64,000 nucleotides of DNA from Thermus sp. CCB_US3_UF1 (GCF_000236585.1 NC_017278.1:310001-374000); one strand, 5' to 3'; positions 23,657 through 33,120 are shown, counted from the stretch's first letter. Made by a program: numbers and translations. The notes: generated by a model not told the origin, from the sequence alone.

Positions 23657-24721
23657 ATGCTGGATAAGCTTGCGCGCCTAGAAGAAGAGTACCGGGAGCT
23701 GGAAGGCCTCCTGGCTGACCCCGAGGTCCTCAAGGACCCAAGGCGCTACCAGGCCCTTTCCCGGCGCTACGCCGAGATGGGGGAGATCATCGCCCTCATC
23801 CGCGAGTACCGTAAGGTCCTCCAGGACCTCGATGGCCTGGAAGACCTCCTGGACGACCCCGAACTCAAGGAGGTGGCCAAGGGGGAACGGGAAGCCCTCC
23901 TGGCCCGCAAGGAGGAGCTGGAGAGGGATTTGGAGCGCCACCTCCTGCCCAAGGACCCCATGGACGAGCGGGACGCCATCGTGGAGATCCGCGCCGGCAC
24001 CGGCGGGGAGGAAGCGGCCCTTTTCGCCCGCGACCTCCTGGAGATGTACCTGCGCTTCGCCGAGGAGATGGGCTTTGAAACGGAGATCCTGGACTCCAAC
24101 CCCACGGACCTGGGCGGGTTTTCCAAGGTGGTCTTTGAGGTGCGGGGCCCAGGGGGCTATGGCACCTTCAAGTACGAAAGCGGGGTCCACCGGGTGCAGC
24201 GGGTGCCGGCCACGGAGACCCAGGGGCGGATCCATACCTCCACGGCCACGGTGGCCGTGCTGCCCAAGGCCGAGGAGGCCGACTTCCAGCTCAACATGGA
24301 CGAGATCCGCATTGACGTCATGCGGGCTTCCGGGCCTGGGGGCCAGGGGGTAAACACCACGGACAGCGCGGTGCGGGTGGTCCACCTGCCCACGGGGATC
24401 ATGGTCACCTGCCAGGACTCCCGCAGCCAGATCAAGAACCGGGAGAAGGCCCTCATGATCCTGCGCAGCCGCCTTCTGGAGATGAAGCGGGCGGAGGAGG
24501 CGGAACGGCTCAGGCAGACCCGCCTGGCCCAGATCGGTACCGGGGAGCGCTCGGAGAAGATCCGCACCTACAACTTCCCCCAGTCCCGGGTGACCGACCA
24601 CCGCATTGGCTTCACCACCCACGACCTGGAAGGGGTGCTCTCGGGCCGCCTCCAGCCCCTCCTGGAGGCCCTGAAGCGGGCCGACCAGGAGCGCCAGCTG
24701 GAGGCCATGACGGAAGCGTGA
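23657..24721 (+). CDS. prfA: Peptide chain release factor 1
   Basis: RF1 recognises UAA and UAG and triggers peptide release. The 354-residue protein has normal length. It contains RAGTGGEEAALFARDLLEMY, the stop-codon reading PxT tripeptide in HRVQRVPATETQGRIHTS, and the catalytic GGQ in ASGPGGQGVNTTDSAVRVVHLPTG. PAT in place of the textbook PxT fits RF1, whereas RF2 has SPF. The C-terminus RVTDHRIGFTTHDLEGVLSG is typical. A nudix gene follows with a one-base TGATG overlap. The gene for the glutamine methylase PrmC is not adjacent. Confidence 0.97.
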   Translation: MLDKLARLEEEYRELEGLLADPEVLKDPRRYQALSRRYAEMGEIIALIREYRKVLQDLDGLEDLLDDPELKEVAKGEREALLARKEELERDLERHLLPKDPMDERDAIVEIRAGTGGEEAALFARDLLEMYLRFAEEMGFETEILDSNPTDLGGFSKVVFEVRGPGGYGTFKYESGVHRVQRVPATETQGRIHTSTATVAVLPKAEEADFQLNMDEIRIDVMRASGPGGQGVNTTDSAVRVVHLPTGIMVTCQDSRSQIKNREKALMILRSRLLEMKRAEEAERLRQTRLAQIGTGERSEKIRTYNFPQSRVTDHRIGFTTHDLEGVLSGRLQPLLEALKRADQERQLEAMTEA

Positions 24722-25188
24722 TGCGCCGCGAGATCCTGGTGGTGGCGGCCATCCTTCTGGACCGCCAGGGGCGGGTCCTCCTGGTGGGCAACGACTGGGG
24801 GCGGCGGGGCCAGGTGCGCTACACCCTGCCCGGGGGGACGGTGGAGCCGGGGGAGACCGTGCTGGACGCCCTGGTGCGGGAGGTGCGGGAGGAGACGGGC
24901 TTGCGGGTGAGGGGCATTGAGCACCTGGCCTACGTGATCCAGGTGGAGGACCGCCGCAAGAACGAGCGCACCCTGGCCATGGCCTTCCGGGCCAGCTACG
25001 AGGGGCTTCTCAACCCCCGGGATCCCGACGGCCACATCGTGGAGGCCCGCTTCTTCACCCCCGAGGAGGTGGCGGCCAGGCTCTCCGGCCACCGCCCCCT
25101 GCAGGAACCCCTGTTGGACTACCTTTCCGGGGAGCGGGGGCGGTTTTACGCCTACCCGGGCTGGGGCCAGCCGGGGGTGCGGGTCTAA
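24721..25188 (+). CDS. Nudix hydrolase
   Basis: A 155-residue Nudix protein with the box GGTVEPGETVLDALVREVREETGL at about residues 38-61 and an N-terminus MRREILVVAAILLDRQGRVLLVGNDW. The substrate cannot be assigned from the sequence; the overall layout (ADP-ribose or nucleotide-sugar type, with DGHIVEARFFTPEEVAARL) is common to several subgroups. It is coupled to prfA by a TGATG overlap. Its TAA stop overlaps the TAG stop of the convergent zinc-ribbon gene. Confidence 0.88.
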   Translation: MRREILVVAAILLDRQGRVLLVGNDWGRRGQVRYTLPGGTVEPGETVLDALVREVREETGLRVRGIEHLAYVIQVEDRRKNERTLAMAFRASYEGLLNPRDPDGHIVEARFFTPEEVAARLSGHRPLQEPLLDYLSGERGRFYAYPGWGQPGVRV

Positions 25189-25850
25189 GGGCCGAGCTTG
25201 CGCTTTAGGTAGGCGGTAAGCTCTTCCAGGGCCTTCCTCAGGGCCCGCTGTTCCTCGGCCAGGGCCTCTAAGGGGTCCTTGTTCCCTTCCCCCCCGGAGA
25301 GGGTTTTGAAGAGGAGGGTGGGGTTGCCGCACCGGGGGCAGGCCACACCGGCTGGGCGCACCGCGGGCGCGTAAAAGACCCGGGCCTTGCACCGGGGGCA
25401 GAGCAGGTACTTGGCCCCCAGGGCCTCTCCCTTGCGCACCGCCTCCTCCAGCTCCAAGGCCTCCTCCCGCGGGTACCCCAGGAAGTAGTCTTCCCCCAGC
25501 TGCGCCATTCCCAGGGCCTCCTCTGTGCTTTTGAGGTCGCCCCGCTTGCCCTCGGGTACCTCCCAGGTGAAGCCATTCCAGCGGAAGTGGCGCAGGTGCT
25601 TTCTCCCCTCCAGGTCCTCCACCTCCACGATGAGCTGGAGGCCTGGGTCCTTGGGGTAGTAGAAGAAGCGCACCCCCTGCACCCCGGAAAGGCTTTTGGT
25701 CCGGGGCAGGGTGTAGCTGAGGGGGCCATCCCCCTTGGCGGGGTAGCCCACCAGGCGTTCCAGGTCGTAAAGGGTAAGGCCAGGGCGCTCCATATCCCCG
25801 AAGAGGAGGCGCTCCACGTAGCGGAAGGCAGCCTCGAGGCCCGGGTCCAT
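25185..25850 (-). CDS. Zinc-ribbon protein of unknown function
   Basis: A 221-residue soluble protein I do not recognise. Residues 1-120 are mixed alpha/beta (MDPGLEAAFRYVERLLFGDMERPGL, LQLIVEVEDLEGRKHLRHFRWNGFTWEVPEG). A zinc ribbon follows with two CPRC knuckles (LLCPRCKARVFYAP and VACPRCGNPTLLF), then a C-terminal helix rich in Glu, Leu and Lys (ALAEEQRALRKALEELTAYLKRKL). A nucleic-acid or protein-binding role is possible. TAGACT lies 6 bases before the ATG, pointing to a leaderless mRNA, and overlaps one arm of an inverted repeat. Confidence 0.7.
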   Translation of the reverse strand: MDPGLEAAFRYVERLLFGDMERPGLTLYDLERLVGYPAKGDGPLSYTLPRTKSLSGVQGVRFFYYPKDPGLQLIVEVEDLEGRKHLRHFRWNGFTWEVPEGKRGDLKSTEEALGMAQLGEDYFLGYPREEALELEEAVRKGEALGAKYLLCPRCKARVFYAPAVRPAGVACPRCGNPTLLFKTLSGGEGNKDPLEALAEEQRALRKALEELTAYLKRKLGP

Positions 25851-25856
25851 GGGATC

Positions 25857-25889
25857 AGTCTACCCCCGGGGAGGGTTCTTGGGGTAGAC
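25857..25889 (-). promoter_or_regulatory. -10 TAGACT embedded in a 9-bp inverted repeat
   Basis: GTCTACCCC (25858-25866) and GGGGTAGAC (25881-25889) form a 9-bp inverted repeat with a 14-base spacer. On the minus strand the second arm contains the TAGACT box (25862-25857) that ends 6 bases before the zinc-ribbon ATG. The repeat could be an operator, or the terminator of the GH57 gene, whose stop lies at 25904. Confidence 0.45.
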
Positions 25890-25903
25890 CTGGGGAACAC
25901 GCC

Positions 25904-28840
25904 CTAGGGTGCGGGCCAGTTCAGGCAGTAGGGCTTCAGGACCGCCAGCTTCCCGCCCCCGTACGGGGAGAGCATGGCCTCCTGGGTCCCCTTTTCCGGC
26001 CAAAGGTAGTCCACCACCAGGGGGGCATCCTCGTTTTGCGCCCCGCCCAGGTTCCAGGGGCCGGCCTCCTTGCCCACGGGCCGGAAGTGGTCAGGGCCGT
26101 AACCGTCCTGGCTGCCCACCAGGACGTAGAGGCAGACCCGCTGCCCCGGGGTGGGGTTGAAGTATTTTTTGTCCAGCTGCAGGATCACCTGCTTGTCCGC
26201 GGGGTTGCTCCCCACCACCACGCCATCCGCGGTGTCGGTGCCGTCAGGGAAGCCCACCCGCTGGCCGTACTGGGGCCAGCCCGCGGCCTTGAGGAAGAGG
26301 TCCCAGGGGTGGGCGGGGTCAAAGGCCACCTTGGCCCCCTTGGCGAAGGTGTCCGTCCTCCCCCCCTCCTTGAAGTCCAGGTAGACGTTGAGGAGCTGGT
26401 GGCTGAAGCCCGCCGGGGCTCCCCAGGGGTTGGTCATCTCCCCGAAGGTGAAGACCAAGGTCCAGGTGGCCCCGCTGTCCAGGACCCGCATCTCCAGGAG
26501 GTCGAAGAGGCCCTTATAGGGGGCGAAGGCACCCTCCTTGGGGTAGGTGTAGGTGCCGGGGCCGTGCTCGTCCCCCTCGGGGTCCCTCAGGCGGAGCACC
26601 TCCTTCCCCGCTAGGCGCTGGGGCAGGCTGAGGGCCAGGGGGCTTCCGTTGGGGGCGGTGTCCAGCACCCTGCCCCCCTTCTCCAGGACCAGGGCCAGGC
26701 GCAAGGTATCCCCGGCCTCTGCCCTTAGGGTGGTGTAGGGGATGCGCATCTCCACCACCTGGTCCACCCAGGCCCGCCTGCCCGCCAGGTCCGCGGGGGA
26801 GCTGGCCAGGACCCAAGCCCCCTCCCGGTAGGCGAAGCGCACCAGGGTGGCCTGCCCCTCCCGCACCCCGTCCAGGTCCAGGGTGACCCGCTGCTGTAAG
26901 GGGAAGCCTAGGGGTACCTCCGCCCCTTCGGGGAAGGCGGCCCCGCCCTCCTCCTTGGGGGTGGTGGCGTAAAGGTGCAGGCGGTACCCCTGGCCCAGGA
27001 GGTCCTTGGCCCTCACCCCTTCCTTTAGGTCCACCCGCAGGTAGACGTGCTGCTCGTCAAAGCCCAGGTACACCCCCCGGATGAGGTCGTCCTGGGTCTG
27101 CATGGTGGTGCCCTCGAGGTCGGGGAGGTAGGCGGCTCCCCGCCATTCCTCGGGGCCCGCTTGGCCGTCCAGGGTGGGCTTGACCCGGCCAGGGGTCCCC
27201 TGGGGTTGGACCGGGGGGCGCACGGCGATGAAGAGGGCTTCCGGGGGCTTCTGCCCTATGGTCCCGTAGACCGCTTGCAGGATGGCCCGGAAGGCCTCGT
27301 CAAAGGGGGGGTTGTTGGGGAAGCCGGTGTCCTGGCCATACCACCAGAACCAGTCGGAGGCTTGGGCCTGGTAGATGAGGCCCAAGGCCTTCTCCACCGC
27401 CTTGGGGTCCCCGCCCTGGGCCTGGAAGTCCAAGACCGCCTGCCGGGCCCGGGCCAGCCGGTCCCAGGCCTCGTTTTCCTCCGGCTCCCCCGCCCACATG
27501 GCGAAATCCCCTGCCCAGCCCCCGGTGCCCAGCCTGGCGATGGGGAGGGAGGGCTCGGAGAGGAGTTCGGAAAAGAGCACGGTCTTGAGCGTCCCCTTCC
27601 GCTCTTCCTCGGCAAGGCGCCGGTAGAGGAGGCGGCGGAACTCGTTGCCGTTATTGGGGTAGTTCTCCCAGGCGTTTTCCCCATCCAAGGCGATGGTGAG
27701 GACGGCGTTGGGGTTTTGGCCGATCACCTGGCGGCGGATTTCCAGCAAGGTGCCGATGAAGTCTTCCACCGCCCGTTCCGCGGGCATGCCGCTATAGCTA
27801 AAGCCGATGCGGTCGGAAAGGTCCCGGTGGCGGAAGAAGAGGCGTACCCGCTTGCCGTCCTTCTCCACGTGGTAGATGCGGGTGAGGGTGGCGGGGTTGA
27901 CGGGGAAGCCGCTTTTGCCCAGGATGGCCTCGTCGGTGACCAGAAAGCCGATGCCCTCCTGGGCGTAGAGCTCAGCGGCCTTTTGGCTCACCGCCCCTTC
28001 GGGGGGCCACATGCCCTTGGGTTCCTGGCCGAAGAGGGCCTTGAAGTACTCCCGGCCAGCCCGCACCTGCCAGGCGGCATCCTCAGGCCAGGCGATGGGC
28101 TCCTTGGGTAGGCTCAGGGCGGGGTTGGACTCGCGGATGGCCTCCTTGTCCAGCAGGATGGGCAGGATGGGGTGGTAGTAGGGGGTGGTGATGAGGTCAA
28201 TCTGCCCCTTGCGCCAAAGCTCCCGGTGTAGGGGCAGGATGGTGGCCATCAGCTCCAGGTGTTTTTTCAGCACATAGTTCACGTCCTCCTGGGTGAAGCC
28301 CCGGTCCTTGCGGTACAGGGCCCGGAGGCCGGGATCCCGCTCAATGTAGTCAATATTGATCCAGTATAGGTTCCAAAGAACCCTGAGGTCCTGCAGATCC
28401 GCATCGGAGAAGGCTTCGCCCCGTGCCTTCTTGGCCTGGAGCTCGCGGTAGCGGGGGCTTTTTTCCACGAAGCGGGGGTTGAGGTCAAAGAACCGGGCCA
28501 CGATAAAGGCCCGCTCCTCTTGGCTTAGGGCGGAAAGGGGTTTTTCCGAGACCCGCCAATAGGCGTCCTTGGCCTTGCCGGAGAGGTAGTCCCCGATCTG
28601 CTTCAAAAGGGTGGAGGTGTAGTCAAAGGTGACCTTGATCTCGGGAAACTCCTTCAGCACCTCCGCCATCCAGGGGTAGTCGTTTACCCCGTGGGCCCGC
28701 ACCCAGGGCTCCTCGTACTGCCCGGTGACGGGGTTCTCGTAGGGGGGCTGGTGTTGGTGCCACAGGATGGCCACCCGCAGGGGCTGGGCCAGGGCGAGGG
28801 GCGCCATCATCAGGCCGATCAGGATCCCGTGTAGCTTCAT
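25904..28840 (-). CDS. Secreted glycoside hydrolase family 57 protein (amylopullulanase-like)
   Basis: A 978-residue exported protein with a signal peptide ([19 protein letters not shown]). The N-terminal GH57 domain shows the family motifs HQHQPPY (28-34), a WPPEG segment with the likely nucleophile E281, and ALDGENAWE with the likely acid/base D386. A helical domain follows to about 550. The C-terminal 400 residues look like carbohydrate-binding beta-sandwiches ([18 protein letters not shown]; then [24 protein letters not shown]), the latter like the glucodextranase C-terminal module of archaeal amylopullulanases. It likely cuts alpha-glucans outside the cell. GAGGAGG precedes the ATG at 28840, with a leader of about 45 bases from TATAAT. 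Confidence 0.9.
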   Translation of the reverse strand: MKLHGILIGLMMAPLALAQPLRVAILWHQHQPPYENPVTGQYEEPWVRAHGVNDYPWMAEVLKEFPEIKVTFDYTSTLLKQIGDYLSGKAKDAYWRVSEKPLSALSQEERAFIVARFFDLNPRFVEKSPRYRELQAKKARGEAFSDADLQDLRVLWNLYWINIDYIERDPGLRALYRKDRGFTQEDVNYVLKKHLELMATILPLHRELWRKGQIDLITTPYYHPILPILLDKEAIRESNPALSLPKEPIAWPEDAAWQVRAGREYFKALFGQEPKGMWPPEGAVSQKAAELYAQEGIGFLVTDEAILGKSGFPVNPATLTRIYHVEKDGKRVRLFFRHRDLSDRIGFSYSGMPAERAVEDFIGTLLEIRRQVIGQNPNAVLTIALDGENAWENYPNNGNEFRRLLYRRLAEEERKGTLKTVLFSELLSEPSLPIARLGTGGWAGDFAMWAGEPEENEAWDRLARARQAVLDFQAQGGDPKAVEKALGLIYQAQASDWFWWYGQDTGFPNNPPFDEAFRAILQAVYGTIGQKPPEALFIAVRPPVQPQGTPGRVKPTLDGQAGPEEWRGAAYLPDLEGTTMQTQDDLIRGVYLGFDEQHVYLRVDLKEGVRAKDLLGQGYRLHLYATTPKEEGGAAFPEGAEVPLGFPLQQRVTLDLDGVREGQATLVRFAYREGAWVLASSPADLAGRRAWVDQVVEMRIPYTTLRAEAGDTLRLALVLEKGGRVLDTAPNGSPLALSLPQRLAGKEVLRLRDPEGDEHGPGTYTYPKEGAFAPYKGLFDLLEMRVLDSGATWTLVFTFGEMTNPWGAPAGFSHQLLNVYLDFKEGGRTDTFAKGAKVAFDPAHPWDLFLKAAGWPQYGQRVGFPDGTDTADGVVVGSNPADKQVILQLDKKYFNPTPGQRVCLYVLVGSQDGYGPDHFRPVGKEAGPWNLGGAQNEDAPLVVDYLWPEKGTQEAMLSPYGGGKLAVLKPYCLNWPAP

Positions 28841-28890
28841 TGCCGCTCCTCCTCGGTCTCGTGGAAGGGGTTCCACCCGCGAACGGGGCC

Positions 28891-28896
28891 ATTATA
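28891..28896 (-). promoter_or_regulatory. -10 box TATAAT of the GH57 gene
   Basis: Minus-strand TATAAT, 50 bases upstream of the ATG at 28840, leaves a normal leader ending in GAGGAGGAGCGGCA. It contrasts with the leaderless layout of the divergent gene. Confidence 0.55.
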
Positions 28897-28914
28897 CGCC
28901 CAAGCCCTTTTGGC

Positions 28915-28920
28915 CATAAT
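28915..28920 (+). promoter_or_regulatory. -10 box CATAAT of the old yellow enzyme gene (leaderless)
   Basis: CATAAT is followed by GGGCTC and the ATG at 28927. No ribosome-binding site fits in the six-base gap. Confidence 0.5.
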
Positions 28921-28926
28921 GGGCTC

Positions 28927-29976
28927 ATGTCCCTCCTCTTCTCCCCCCTAACCCTCCGTGGGCTTCGCCTCAAGAACCGCCTGGCCATGTCCCCCATGTG
29001 CCAGTACTCGGCCACGGCGGAAGGGCAGGTGACCGACTGGCACCTCCTCCACTACCCCACCCGGGCCCTGGGCGGGGTGGGCCTGGTCCTGGTGGAGGCC
29101 ACGGCGGTCCTCCCCGAGGGCCGGATCAGTCCCCTGGACCTAGGCATCTGGTCCGAGGACCACCTTCCGGGCCTAAAGGAACTGGCCCGGCGCATCCGGG
29201 AGGCGGGGGCGGTGCCCGGCATCCAGCTGGCCCACGCCGGGCGTAAGGCGGGCACCACCCCCCCTTGGGAAGGGGGAAAGCCCTTGGGCTGGCGGGTGGT
29301 GGGGCCGAGCCCCCTGCCCTTCGCCGAGGGCTACCCGGTGCCGGAGGCCCTGGACGAGGCGGGGATGGAGCGGGTCCTCGAGGCCTTCGTGCAGGGGGCC
29401 AGACGGGCCCTCAGGGCCGGTTTCCAAGTGGTGGAGCTCCACATGGCCCACGGCTACCTCCTCTCCTCCTTCCTTTCCCCCCTCAGCAACGGGCGGACGG
29501 ATGCCTACGGGGGCAGCCTGGAAAACCGCATGCGCTTTCCCCTACGGGTGGCCCAGGCGGTGCGGGAGGCCCTCCCTCCCGAGCTTCCCCTCCTGGTGCG
29601 GGTTTCCGCCACCGACTGGGCCGAGGGGGGCTGGGGCCTCCCCGATACCCTGGCCTTCGCCGAGCGGCTCAAGGCCCTGGGGGTGGACCTTCTGGACTGC
29701 TCCTCGGGGGGGGTGGTGCCTGGGGTACGGGTGCCGGCGGCCCCCGGGTTCCAGGTGCCCTTCGCCGATGCGGTGCGGAAGCGGGTGGGCCTGGCCACGG
29801 GGGCGGTGGGGCTCATCACCGAAGCCTTCCAGGCGGAAACCCTCCTCCAGGCGGGGAGTGCGGATCTGGTCCTCCTGGGCCGGGTCCTCCTCCGCGACCC
29901 CTACTTCCCCTTGCGGGCGGCCAAGGCCCTGGGGGTGCCGGCGGAGGTACCTCCCCAGTACCAGCGCGGGTTCTAG
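28927..29976 (+). CDS. Old yellow enzyme, NADPH:flavin oxidoreductase (CrS/YqjM-like)
   Basis: A 349-residue FMN enzyme of the thermophilic old yellow enzyme class, which reduces activated C=C bonds and, for the close Thermus scotoductus homologue, chromate. Visible features are the N-terminal MSPMCQYSA with Cys25 that tunes the flavin, [32 protein letters not shown] with two substrate-binding histidines, [15 protein letters not shown], and the C-terminal phosphate site [25 protein letters not shown]. Length and ends match the family. The physiological substrate is not evident from the neighbours. Confidence 0.95.
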   Translation: MSLLFSPLTLRGLRLKNRLAMSPMCQYSATAEGQVTDWHLLHYPTRALGGVGLVLVEATAVLPEGRISPLDLGIWSEDHLPGLKELARRIREAGAVPGIQLAHAGRKAGTTPPWEGGKPLGWRVVGPSPLPFAEGYPVPEALDEAGMERVLEAFVQGARRALRAGFQVVELHMAHGYLLSSFLSPLSNGRTDAYGGSLENRMRFPLRVAQAVREALPPELPLLVRVSATDWAEGGWGLPDTLAFAERLKALGVDLLDCSSGGVVPGVRVPAAPGFQVPFADAVRKRVGLATGAVGLITEAFQAETLLQAGSADLVLLGRVLLRDPYFPLRAAKALGVPAEVPPQYQRGF

Positions 29977-29983
29977 GCCGGGC

Positions 29984-29989
29984 TAGACT
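29984..29989 (+). promoter_or_regulatory. -10 box TAGACT of the SWIM-domain gene (leaderless)
   Basis: TAGACT is followed by AGGGGCG and the GTG at 29997, only 8 bases after the stop of the previous gene. It sets the start of a frame that is otherwise open far upstream. Confidence 0.5.
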
Positions 29990-29996
29990 AGGGGCG

Positions 29997-31406
29997 GTGC
30001 GGGCTTTTCCCCCAGAGAGGGAGGAGGACTTCGCCCCCCTGTTGCCGGAGGAGGTGGTGCGCCGGGGCCTGGCCTACTTCCAAGAGGGCCGGGTGCGGCG
30101 GGTTTTTCGCCTGGGGGAAAGGCTTTGGGGGGAGGTGCAGGGCTCGGGGCCGGAGGCCTACCGGGTGGAGGTGGGCCCGGGGCTGGTGGGGCGGTGCACC
30201 TGCCCCCATCCCCGTTTTCCCTGCAAGCACGCGGTGGCCCTCCTCTACGCCCACCTGGAGCGCAAGGCCCAGGACCTCGCCCCCTTGCTGGCGGCCCTGG
30301 CCCCGGAGGAGGCCAAGGCCCTTTTGCTCCGGCTCGCCCACCTGCCCCAGGTGGCCTTCCTCCTGGCCGAGGCCCTGGCCCCGGAACGGGCCTTCCGCGA
30401 GGGGGTGCGGCGGATGCGCCAGGCCTTCCGCCTGGGGGGTGGGGAGGAGGAAGCCCGGGGGCTTCTCCTGCGCCTCGAGGGGGCCGGGCGAGAGGAGGTG
30501 GAGGCCTTCTTGGAGGCCCTCCTGCAGGCCCCCTTTGACCCCGAGCCCTACCTCGAGGCCGCCCTGGAGCGCTACCGGGCCCTAGGGCCTAGGCTTTCCT
30601 TCCTCCTTGGCCTTTACTTGCGCCACCCCTCCGAGGCCCTGAAGGAGGCCTGGTTGCGCCTGGGGGAGGGGCGGCCCGAGGAGGCCCTGGCCCTCCTGGG
30701 GGGGAGGGACCCCGAAGGGCGCAGGCGGGGGCTTAGGGCGGAGCTCCTCCTCCGCCTGGGCCGGGAAGAGGAGGCCTTGGCCGCCCTAAAGGAGGGGCTA
30801 GAGGGGGTGGAGGACTACCTCCACCTGGTGGGGCGGCTCCTGGCCCTGGGCCGGGTGGCGGAGGCCCTTAGGTACGCGGAGGAGGCCCGGGACTGGTTCG
30901 GCAAGGACCCCAGGCTCCTGCCCCTTTTGGACCTCCTGGTGGCCCATAGGGGCCTGCCCGAGGACCACCGGGCCCGCTTCGCCCTGCGGCCCAACCTCGA
31001 GGACTACCTGGCCCTCAAGGCCAAGCTGGGCCGGGCCTTCGCCCAGGAGCGCCCCGCCCTGTTGCGCCCGGTCGAGGACCCCGTCCTCCTGGCCCGCATC
31101 TACCTCCTGGAGGAGGACTGGAAGGCCTTGGACCGCCTGCTACGGAGGCTTCCCCCCAAGGCCTACCCCCGCCTGGCCGAGGCCTTGGAGGAGAGGCTAC
31201 CCCAGGAGGCCCTGCGCCTTTACCGGGAGGCGGCCCAGGCCCGGGTGGCGGAGGGGGGCCGCCCGGCCTACCGGGAAGCGGCCCAGATCCTGAAGCGGAT
31301 GGCCCGCCTGGACCCCGAGGCTACCCGCCGGACCATCCGGGAGATCCTCCAGGCCCATCCGCGAAGGCGGGCCCTAAGGGAGGAGCTGGCTTTCCTGCTG
31401 GCCTAA
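29997..31406 (+). CDS. SWIM zinc-finger protein with helical repeats
   Basis: A 469-residue protein starting VRAFPPEREEDF. A SWIM zinc finger lies at 67-78: C67-T-C69...C76-K-H78 in GRCTCPHPRFPCKHAVAL. The remaining 380 residues are almost wholly helical and repeat-like (for example EEALAALKEGLEGVEDYLHLVGRLLALGRVAEALRYAEEA), suggesting TPR-type pairs. SWIM domains bind DNA or proteins; no catalytic domain is present. The frame is open far upstream within the previous gene, but composition and the TAGACT box place the start at the GTG 29997. Two tRNA-Ser genes follow. Confidence 0.8.
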   Translation: MRAFPPEREEDFAPLLPEEVVRRGLAYFQEGRVRRVFRLGERLWGEVQGSGPEAYRVEVGPGLVGRCTCPHPRFPCKHAVALLYAHLERKAQDLAPLLAALAPEEAKALLLRLAHLPQVAFLLAEALAPERAFREGVRRMRQAFRLGGGEEEARGLLLRLEGAGREEVEAFLEALLQAPFDPEPYLEAALERYRALGPRLSFLLGLYLRHPSEALKEAWLRLGEGRPEEALALLGGRDPEGRRRGLRAELLLRLGREEEALAALKEGLEGVEDYLHLVGRLLALGRVAEALRYAEEARDWFGKDPRLLPLLDLLVAHRGLPEDHRARFALRPNLEDYLALKAKLGRAFAQERPALLRPVEDPVLLARIYLLEEDWKALDRLLRRLPPKAYPRLAEALEERLPQEALRLYREAAQARVAEGGRPAYREAAQILKRMARLDPEATRRTIREILQAHPRRRALREELAFLLA

Positions 31407-31424
31407 GCCCGGTAGGGGGCGCGC

Positions 31425-31453
31425 TTGACAGGGCCTAGCCCTTGCCGCATAGT
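31425..31453 (+). promoter_or_regulatory. Promoter of the tRNA-Ser pair: TTGACA-N17-CATAGT
   Basis: TTGACA (31425-31430) and CATAGT (31448-31453) are separated by exactly 17 bases. Transcription should start near 31460, 14 bases before the first tRNA. It is one of the best -35 boxes in the window. Confidence 0.8.
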
Positions 31454-31473
31454 AAGGGTTGCGGCCATACCTT

Positions 31474-31564
31474 GGAGGGTTGGCCGAGCGGTTGAAGGCG
31501 GCGGTCTTGAAAACCGCTGTGGGCCCTGGGCCCACCGGGGGTTCGAATCCCTCACCCTCCGCCA
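31474..31564 (+). tRNA. tRNA-Ser (anticodon TGA)
   Basis: A 91-base class II tRNA. The acceptor stem is GGAGGGT / ACCCTCC with discriminator G and encoded CCA (31562-31564). The anticodon stem GCGGT/ACCGC holds TGA at 31508-31510, reading UCN serine codons. A long variable arm (GGGCCCTGGGCCC region) and the T-loop GGTTCGAATCC confirm a serine tRNA. Confidence 0.97.
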
Positions 31565-31573
31565 ACCATGCCT

Positions 31574-31667
<94 letters not shown>

Positions 31668-31670
31668 AGG

Positions 31671-31688
31671 GCCCGGCTCAGGCCGGGC
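31671..31688 (+). terminator. Hairpin after the tRNA-Ser pair
   Basis: GCCCGGC (31671-31677) pairs with GCCGGGC (31682-31688) around TCAG, followed by TCGCTTCTT. The T-tract is weak, so read-through into sfsA, which starts 10 bases later without a clear promoter, is plausible. Confidence 0.5.
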
Positions 31689-31697
31689 TCGCTTCTT

Positions 31698-32372
31698 ATG
31701 CTGGCCCTTCCCTTGCCCCCCCTCAAGCCCTGCCGCTTCCTTGGGCGCAAAAACCGCTTCCTGGTGGAGGCGGACGTGGGGCCTTTGCACCTGCCCAACT
31801 CCGGGCGCATGGCCGAGCTCCTCCTCCCCCACGCCCCCTGCTTCTACTGGCCCAAGCCCACCCCCAAGACCCGGGGGCGGATGGTCCTGGTGGAGCGGGA
31901 AGGGGTTCTGGTGGGGGTGGACGCCACCCAGGCCAACCGCCTCCTGGAGCTTCTCCTTGGCCAGGGGGTGCTGGGGCCCCTCGAGGCCCTGGAAAGGGAG
32001 GTCCGGCTTGGGGGTGAGCGCCTGGACTTCCGCGCCCGGCTGGGGGGGCGGGAAGCCCTTCTGGAGGCCAAGAACTGCAACCGGGTGGAGGGCCCCCTGG
32101 CCCTTTTCCCCGACGCCCCCACCGCCCGGGGGGCCCGGCACCTCCGCCTCCTGGCGGGCTGGGCCCGGGAAGGGGGCTTGGCCTACGCCCTGTGGTTCGT
32201 GCAGCACCCCCAGGCCCAGGCCTTTGCCCTGGACCCTGCGGATGGGGCCCTCCTCGAGGCAGCCCGGGAGGCCTGGGAAGCGGGGGTGCGGCTTCGGGCC
32301 TACCGGGTGCGGCCTAGCCTAAAGGCCCTCCACCTGGAAGGGGAACTCCCCTGGGTCTGGCTACCCACCTAA
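31698..32372 (+). CDS. sfsA: SfsA family protein (DNA-binding / nuclease-fold)
   Basis: A 224-residue SfsA homologue, family known from the E. coli sugar fermentation stimulation protein. It shows the N-terminal OB-like segment FLGRKNRFLVEADVG and LPNSGRMAELLLPHAPCFYWPKP, then the nuclease-like core RLDFRARLGGREALLEAKNCNRVEGPLALFPDAPTARGARHLRLL, in which D, E and K of the restriction-enzyme-like fold are kept. Its biochemical role is unsettled. The ATG at 31698 is 10 bases after the tRNA hairpin; no separate promoter was seen. Its stop overlaps the end of the convergent second ZIP gene by 12 bases. Confidence 0.88.
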   Translation: MLALPLPPLKPCRFLGRKNRFLVEADVGPLHLPNSGRMAELLLPHAPCFYWPKPTPKTRGRMVLVEREGVLVGVDATQANRLLELLLGQGVLGPLEALEREVRLGGERLDFRARLGGREALLEAKNCNRVEGPLALFPDAPTARGARHLRLLAGWAREGGLAYALWFVQHPQAQAFALDPADGALLEAAREAWEAGVRLRAYRVRPSLKALHLEGELPWVWLPT

Positions 32373-33107
32373 GAGGATTTGGAAGGCCACCATGAGGGCC
32401 ACGGCCAGGGTGAGGACCGTGGCCACCCCCTCGGCCTCCGCTTCCTTTAGGGCCTCGGGCAGGATCTCCGCCACCGCCATCCAGATCATGGCCCCGGCGG
32501 CGAAGCCCAGGCCCACGGGCAGGGCGGGCTTGAAGGCTTCCACGAACAAGAAGGCGGGCACGGCCATGAGGGGCTGGGGCAGGCTGGAGAAGATGCTCCA
32601 CAAAGAGGCCCCCAGGACGCTCACCCCCCGGGGGATGAGCACCAGGCTGATGGCCAGGCCCTCGGGGATGTTGTGCACGGCGATGGCCAGGGTGATGAAG
32701 ACCCCCAGGGCCTCCCCACCGCCGAAGGCCACCCCCACCCCTACCCCCTCGGCGAAGGAGTGGAGGGTCATGATGCCCACCATCATCAGGGCCTTGCGGG
32801 CGTCCAGGGCGCTCATATGGCCAAAGCTCACCTCCCGCCCCTCCAGGTAGCGGTGGGAGAGGAGGATGAAGAAAAGACCCAGGAGCACCCCCAAAAGGGT
32901 GCGGCCCAGGCTGGCCTGCACCCCTTCGTAGATGAGGCCAAAGCTGGCGGAGAGCATCAGTCCGGCGGCGGCGGCGTTGGCCAGGCCCAGGTGCCGCGCC
33001 ACGATGTTGCGGGTGAAGAGGAAAGGAAGGGCGCCCAACCCGGTGGCGATGGCGGTGAAAAGGGCGTAGAGGAAAACGGCGCCCACGGAAATGGACAGCG
33101 GCTCCAT
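32361..33107 (-). CDS. ZIP family metal transporter (second copy)
   Basis: A 248-residue ZIP permease, MEPLSISVGAVFLYALFTAIATGLGALPFLF, with the helix 4 motif MTLHSFAEGVGVGVAFGGGE and helix 5 motif AIAVHNIPEGLAISLVL. It differs from the copy at 22797-23591 in length and in these motifs, so the two are separate subfamilies (this one is closer to the GufA/ZupT style). TAAAAT lies 7 bases before the ATG, within the stop codon region of the upstream hydrolase gene. It converges on sfsA with a 12-base overlap. Confidence 0.9.
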   Translation of the reverse strand: MEPLSISVGAVFLYALFTAIATGLGALPFLFTRNIVARHLGLANAAAAGLMLSASFGLIYEGVQASLGRTLLGVLLGLFFILLSHRYLEGREVSFGHMSALDARKALMMVGIMTLHSFAEGVGVGVAFGGGEALGVFITLAIAVHNIPEGLAISLVLIPRGVSVLGASLWSIFSSLPQPLMAVPAFLFVEAFKPALPVGLGFAAGAMIWMAVAEILPEALKEAEAEGVATVLTLAVALMVAFQILLGG

Positions 33108-33114
33108 GGCTGGT

Positions 33115-33120
33115 ATTTTA
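33115..33120 (-). promoter_or_regulatory. -10 box TAAAAT of the second ZIP gene (leaderless)
   Basis: Minus-strand TAAAAT includes the TAA stop codon of the upstream hydrolase gene and ends 7 bases before the ZIP ATG at 33107. The intervening ACCAGCC has no ribosome-binding site. Confidence 0.55.

Noticed and set aside
30125-30538. Plus-strand 137-codon frame inside the SWIM gene
   Set aside because: It is a Gly-Ala-Pro-rich shifted frame of the real gene.
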